Of a stretch of DNA of 8,075 nt, positions 5,229-8,075 are shown in pieces. A program made the translations under genes and the position numbers. This DNA comes from Candidatus Poribacteria bacterium (GTDB lineage: Bacteria > Poribacteria > WGA-4E > WGA-3G). Every line of letters starts with the position of its first letter. Within the stretch, counting starts at the first letter, position 1. The notes beneath the pieces were generated by a model. It did not search any database and had not been told where the DNA came from. It was given only the letters and a program-made list of their open reading frames with translations. Location of the stretch: NCBI GenBank assembly GCA_009842375.1, contig VYFM01000087.1, forward strand, positions 1 through 8,075. The letters are read 5' to 3'.

Positions 5229-6701
5229 GTGGAACTCTTACAAAATCCTTTTCACATACTTAGTGCCACAACACGAGACAGTCGACAGAGAATTATAGAA
5301 CTTGCACAAGAAGCAAATCTTTTATCCGATACCGATGAATGTGACACTGCGCGGGATATACTTATACATCCCAAAAAACGCATCGATGCTGAAGTCGCAT
5401 GGCTGCCAGGTTTTGATGTGTTCGATACCGATAAAGTCTTGAAACAACTAAAATCACCTGACGAACAACTACTGCATATTATTGAGCCTACCCATATTGC
5501 ACTCGCAAATATACTCGTCTCTGGATTATCACGACTGCCAAATCCTACAGCAGACACCTGCGTGGATTGGATACTCGCAATCGCAAAAGCAGCTGAAGCT
5601 ATAGATCCTGAAACAATTCGCACAACATTCAACGCAGATCGAAGCAGTGCTGGATTTCCACAAATAAACGATATGACCACAATCGAAGAAGCTATCCACA
5701 CACAAAAAAAGTACTACAGAACAATTATTACTGTAGTTATGGAAAAGATAGATGTCATAGAGCGCACACAGATGATGACAACCGTAGTGGAAAAAGCAAT
5801 TGGAAATCAAATATCAAGATGTCCACCTTTGATTGATGACTTAGTTACTTCCTATGAATACAGCGTAAAGCAGACCCTGGAAAATAAACAGCAACTCATT
5901 GAAGCACAAGACAAACAAATTAGAGATACCTTTAATATAAACTTTTCAGAGTATACGCTCACACAAACTGTCGACCAACTCATTGATACCGTAAAAGCGT
6001 GGGATACCATCGCACAACCCATACAACTCAGTAAAAGAAGTAGAGGCGAACGACATAACGAAAGCTTCAAAATAGCAGCACAATGCAGAGATCTCGCAGC
6101 AGCCCTATTCTTGGAACAAAAAAACTATGATATAGCATGCAAAATCATAAATATGCTACAAGATGTTTTTGCTGAAGTCCCAGAACTTCTCGAATACATT
6201 AAGACATTCGCTCAAGATTTGGAACAACAAGTATCATTCATAAAACAACTGGATATGTTTGAAAGAATAAAAACACAGACCGAAGATATAGAAAAAGTTG
6301 TTGACGCGCAGGGCTCTAATTACCTGTTAGCACCTTTGATAACCGAACTTATACAAACCGTCAAAACATGGGATACCTCTGCGCCAGTTGAAGCCAACAG
6401 CACTGTCGCAATCGTAGTGAGAAATACTGCACTTCATCTTTGGAACGAACATCTAAAACTTGATGAAGCTACAAAAATCACAGAGACACTCATCGAAGTA
6501 TTCCTAAATCCAAGCAAAGTCGATAGTGAGGTCGCAAACCGACTTACTTTAGACAGAGCTACATTAATGAAACTGTCTTCTTTACAGCTACGCTCTGAAC
6601 AACCACGATCTGAACAGCCACGATCCGGTGATACAGGATGCCTCTACCAAATCATTTTCATCATAATCGCACTCATCGCTGTCCTGCTACAAGGATGTTA
6701 A
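5229..6701 (+). CDS. J-domain-like cochaperone candidate with C-terminal membrane anchor
   Basis: This 490-residue protein starts with GTG, 27 bp after the previous gene. Residues 1-61 match that gene's N-terminus at 44 of 61 positions. They again form a J-like module ('NPFHILSATTRDSRQRI', then 'ARDILIHPKKRIDAEVAWLPG') without HPD; the loop is SDTDEC. 'GFPQINDMTT' (142-151) is shared with the paralogue. A helical module at about 247-320 ('LIDTVKAWDT...PIQL', then 'R.LAAALF...YDIACKII..LQDVF') is repeated at about 370-425 ('LIQTVKTWDTSAP', then 'LDEATKITETLIEVF'); the paralogue has one copy. After a short 'RSEQP' tandem repeat (455-464), residues 472-488 are very hydrophobic and end two residues before the C-terminus, as in tail-anchored proteins, leaving the rest in the cytoplasm. 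Inferred role: a J-like partner tethering the Hsp70 at the membrane. HPD absence makes classical J activity doubtful. Confidence 0.8.
   Translation: MELLQNPFHILSATTRDSRQRIIELAQEANLLSDTDECDTARDILIHPKKRIDAEVAWLPGFDVFDTDKVLKQLKSPDEQLLHIIEPTHIALANILVSGLSRLPNPTADTCVDWILAIAKAAEAIDPETIRTTFNADRSSAGFPQINDMTTIEEAIHTQKKYYRTIITVVMEKIDVIERTQMMTTVVEKAIGNQISRCPPLIDDLVTSYEYSVKQTLENKQQLIEAQDKQIRDTFNINFSEYTLTQTVDQLIDTVKAWDTIAQPIQLSKRSRGERHNESFKIAAQCRDLAAALFLEQKNYDIACKIINMLQDVFAEVPELLEYIKTFAQDLEQQVSFIKQLDMFERIKTQTEDIEKVVDAQGSNYLLAPLITELIQTVKTWDTSAPVEANSTVAIVVRNTALHLWNEHLKLDEATKITETLIEVFLNPSKVDSEVANRLTLDRATLMKLSSLQLRSEQPRSEQPRSGDTGCLYQIIFIIIALIAVLLQGC
6591..6626 (+). repeat. Tandem 15-bp coding repeat (RSEQP)
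   Basis: CGCTCTGAACAACCA (6591-6605) and CGATCTGAACAGCCA (6606-6620) differ at two positions, and a third partial unit begins CGATCC. They encode RSEQP-RSEQP-RS. The repeat lies just before the membrane anchor and looks like a flexible, slippage-expandable spacer. Confidence 0.7.
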
Positions 6702-6731
6702 CTTGTAAAGACTATACCACAACAAATATAG

Positions 6732-6947
6732 AAAAGCAAATCCACCTCAAACTATACTATTCTTGTTACAGATGAAGGGCTTACCAGTGCACACAAGTTA
6801 CTGTTGAGTATATTATCGCACAATGGAAAAAATGAAATATATGTGACCGTAATCGATGAACCTTCTATCAAAGATCTGAGAAATCTCGCTATACAAACAG
6901 ACGGGAAATTACACAAAATACCTCAAGATAAACCGTCTGCGCGATAA
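6732..6947 (+). pseudogene. Start-less remnant, possibly the C-terminal part of a vWA domain
   Basis: The frame opens after an in-frame TAG (6729-6731) and runs 71 codons to TAA 6945-6947. There is no ATG or GTG and no ribosome site; the only in-frame TTG/CTG codons lie well inside. The translation reads like protein rather than noise. It has a beta strand 'TILVTDEG', a helix, a second strand 'EIYVTVIDE', a helix 'IKDLRNLAIQTDGKL' and a final strand 'HKIP'. This resembles the last strand-helix-strand of a von Willebrand factor A domain ('..v.vigv....L..iA..tgG....i'). The upstream half with the metal site (DxSxS) is absent. It follows the tail-anchored gene by 30 bp, so it may be the decayed remains of a fifth operon member. 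Family assignment is tentative. Confidence 0.45.
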
Positions 6948-6964
6948 ATAATGGTTACTCCAAA

Positions 6965-6998
6965 ACAGAATGGTTGATTATTCTGTCTTTACGACAGA
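6965..6998 (+). terminator. Alternative hairpins downstream of the chaperone cluster
   Basis: ACAGAAT (6965-6971) pairs with ATTCTGT (6980-6986). TCTGTC (6982-6987) pairs with GACAGA (6993-6998). They share 6982-6986, so only one forms. There is no immediate U-tract; a T-rich run (TTATTTTT) occurs only at about 7024-7031. This could end the operon transcript, but the evidence is weak. Confidence 0.25.
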
Positions 6999-7040
6999 TT
7001 ATACCTAATTAACGAGATTTATCTTATTTTTCGACGGTAG

Positions 7041-7060
7041 GTGCGGTTTCCTAACCGCAC
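7041..7060. repeat. GC-rich hairpin GTGCGGTT/AACCGCAC
   Basis: An 8-bp perfect stem (7041-7048 with 7053-7060) encloses a TCCT loop, preceded by 'GGTAG'. No T-tract follows on either strand. I associate this pattern with dispersed intergenic hairpins in Poribacteria-like genomes, from memory. Confidence 0.65.
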
Positions 7061-7083
7061 TTGGACCAAATATCTGTCAGTAG

Positions 7084-7102
7084 GGGCGAGGTCGCCTCGC
7101 CC
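7084..7102. repeat. GC-rich hairpin GGGCGAGG/CCTCGCCC
   Basis: An 8-bp perfect stem (7084-7091 with 7095-7102) has a TCG loop and is preceded by 'GTAG', as the neighbouring hairpin is. It is much more GC-rich than its surroundings. It is likely a REP-like intergenic repeat; a transcript-end or stability role is possible. Confidence 0.65.
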
Positions 7103-7201
7103 GTGCAAACAAGACGCATCAGGTTAATTTGGTATTAGATATACTTATGATAATAGTAATACGTAAAATCGTTCGAAAAATGTATTAATATTGACGAAAA
7201 T

Positions 7202-7228
7202 AAGGGCGGATTGTTTAAATCCCCCCTT
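7202..7228 (-). terminator. Intrinsic terminator of the LamG gene
   Basis: Read on the minus strand, AAGGGGGGATT, a 5-nt loop and AATCCGCCCTT form an 11-position stem with one mismatch. A T-rich stretch (ATTTTCGTC) follows. It starts 22 nt after the LamG stop codon (7251-7253). The stem also forms on the plus strand, but the following bases there are not T-rich. Confidence 0.6.
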
Positions 7229-7250
7229 GTAACAATCATAGATGAGATAA

Positions 7251-8027
7251 TTATCGAGTCGATTTAAGCTTTCCCCAAGTAGTCGCTAATTTGTTAGAAG
7301 CAACAGATGCGACTCCACCGAGGGCATCATCTAAACCATGGTCCATGATCAATTTCAAGTCCTCTTCAACGAGTACAGACTTAAAGATGGCTACTTCATC
7401 AATGATACCAAAGAAGAATGAACCACCACCCCACCTGCCAATAGTTACTGGATCGGCATTACCGACAGGATTACCTGGACGAGTACTTGAACCAGCACGC
7501 TCTCCGTTCACATATACAACAAGTTGGTCGCTATTGACACCACGTTCGTATGTCGCAGCATAGTGAATCCAAGTATCTTTAGCTGGTACATCTGCTGATG
7601 CTCTCGGTTCCCAACCACCAATAAATACAAATGAGGACATTTTGTTTCCTTCACCAGGTGGATCAATACGTAACAAATATTCATTGTTTTTTGCTATTAT
7701 TTGTCTCCAACTTGCAATATCAGAAGCATTGAACCAAGCCATCATGGTATGCTCATCACCCAATTGTAAATCTGGAGTTGATTGAATTAAAACCGACTCT
7801 GCCCCATTAAACTCAAGACCATCACCAAATTTACCATCTTTCCATTTAGCACCAGTTATCTCACCGTGATTTTCCTTACCTGATGAGTCCATCACATCAG
7901 ATCCTTTACCTTCATCAAACAACCATACCCCAACAGCCGTTTCAGGATCTAATTTCGCAGAACTAAGATGTGGCAGCAGACATACCATTAGACATGCTAT
8001 TCCAATAATAAAAACTAAATTACGCAT
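7251..8027 (-). CDS. Secreted LamG / concanavalin A-like domain protein
   Basis: This 258-residue protein starts at ATG 8025-8027, with AAGGAG (8033-8038, minus strand) five bases before it. Residues 1-24 are a signal peptide ending 'LSSA', so the product is exported. Residues 28-230 form one LamG/laminin-G-like jelly-roll: 'VGVWLFDEGKG' (32-42), 'DSSGKENHGEITGAKWKDGK' (47-66), 'LEFNG' (71-75), 'TMMAWFNASD' (94-103), 'DTWIHYAATYERG' (151-163), 'LVVYVNGERAG' (169-179) and 'IIDEVAIFKSVL' (208-219). Such domains bind carbohydrate or protein ligands outside the cell; there is no catalytic motif. The C-terminus (about 246-258, 'KLATTWGKLKSTR') is a basic tail I associate with Poribacteria LamG proteins. 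It is transcribed towards the chaperone cluster with its own terminator and is probably unrelated to it. The ligand is unknown. Confidence 0.92.
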   Translation of the reverse strand: MRNLVFIIGIACLMVCLLPHLSSAKLDPETAVGVWLFDEGKGSDVMDSSGKENHGEITGAKWKDGKFGDGLEFNGAESVLIQSTPDLQLGDEHTMMAWFNASDIASWRQIIAKNNEYLLRIDPPGEGNKMSSFVFIGGWEPRASADVPAKDTWIHYAATYERGVNSDQLVVYVNGERAGSSTRPGNPVGNADPVTIGRWGGGSFFFGIIDEVAIFKSVLVEEDLKLIMDHGLDDALGGVASVASNKLATTWGKLKSTR

Positions 8028-8050
8028 CTTGTCTCCTTCATTTTTAAGGT

Positions 8051-8056
8051 AATATA
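8051..8056 (-). promoter_or_regulatory. Candidate -10 box for the LamG gene
   Basis: TATATT on the minus strand lies about 24 nt upstream of the ATG in AT-rich sequence. A matching -35 box would lie at or beyond the window edge, so this is only a plausible candidate. Confidence 0.2.
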
Positions 8057-8075
8057 AACTAAATTAAAGTGAAAT

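Larger units (their letters stand above)
7001..7135. repeat. Intergenic repeat unit with flanking inverted ends
   Basis: ATACCTAATTAACG (7001-7014) and GGTTAATTTGGTAT (7122-7135) are inverted copies matching at 12 of 14 positions. They enclose both GC-rich hairpins described separately. The block resembles a palindromic intergenic repeat or miniature element with no coding capacity. Only one copy is visible here, so dispersal cannot be judged. Confidence 0.35.

Noticed and set aside
5252..5701. 149-codon minus-strand frame inside the tail-anchored gene
   Set aside because: It lies wholly within a well-supported gene on the other strand. Its composition is serine/cysteine-rich, as expected from reading the antisense of a helical protein.
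7001..7135. CRISPR-like repeat pair
   Set aside because: The two hairpins have different sequences and there is no regular spacer-repeat alternation or cas gene.
7291..7563. 90-codon plus-strand frame
   Set aside because: It is antisense to the LamG gene, whose signal peptide, domain motifs, ribosome site and terminator are all visible on the minus strand.

Overview
The window looks like accessory DNA from an uncultured, moderately AT-rich bacterium. Candidatus Poribacteria or a close relative is my best guess, from memory only. It rests on two things: a secreted LamG-domain protein with a tail of the form 'NKLATTWGKLK', and intergenic hairpins of the type 'GTAGGTGCGGTTTCCTAACCGCAC' and 'GTAGGGGCGAGGTCGCCTCGCCC'. 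No 16S or other marker gene is present to settle it.

Layout. Positions 1-597 hold no convincing long gene but are packed with inverted repeats. A perfect 12-bp word occurs three times (4-15, 23-34 inverted, 463-474), so 23-474 is bounded by 12-bp terminal inverted repeats. Positions 598-6701 form a four-gene, same-strand cluster, probably an operon: (1) a five-TM membrane protein with a cytoplasmic GrpE-like domain; (2) an 855-residue divergent Hsp70, whose start overlaps gene 1 by ATGA; (3) and (4) two homologous proteins, each starting with a J-domain-like module that lacks the HPD motif. The second of these ends in a membrane anchor. Positions 6702-7250 hold a start-less remnant of a possible vWA domain (6732-6947), two GC-rich hairpins and a terminator. 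A secreted LamG protein lies on the minus strand (7251-8027), converging on the cluster.

How the genes work together. The cluster supplies analogues of all three parts of an Hsp70 machine: ATPase, nucleotide-exchange factor and J-like partner. The exchange factor is fixed in the membrane at one end and one J-like protein at the other. The Hsp70 has an extra beta-rich segment between ATPase and substrate domains and no recognisable VLLLD-type linker. The simplest reading, which is inference, is a dedicated membrane-tethered chaperone machine separate from housekeeping DnaK/DnaJ/GrpE. Its substrate is unknown. I believe similar Hsp70 + GrpE-like + 'NPF..L' proteins exist in other bacteria, but I cannot verify this here.
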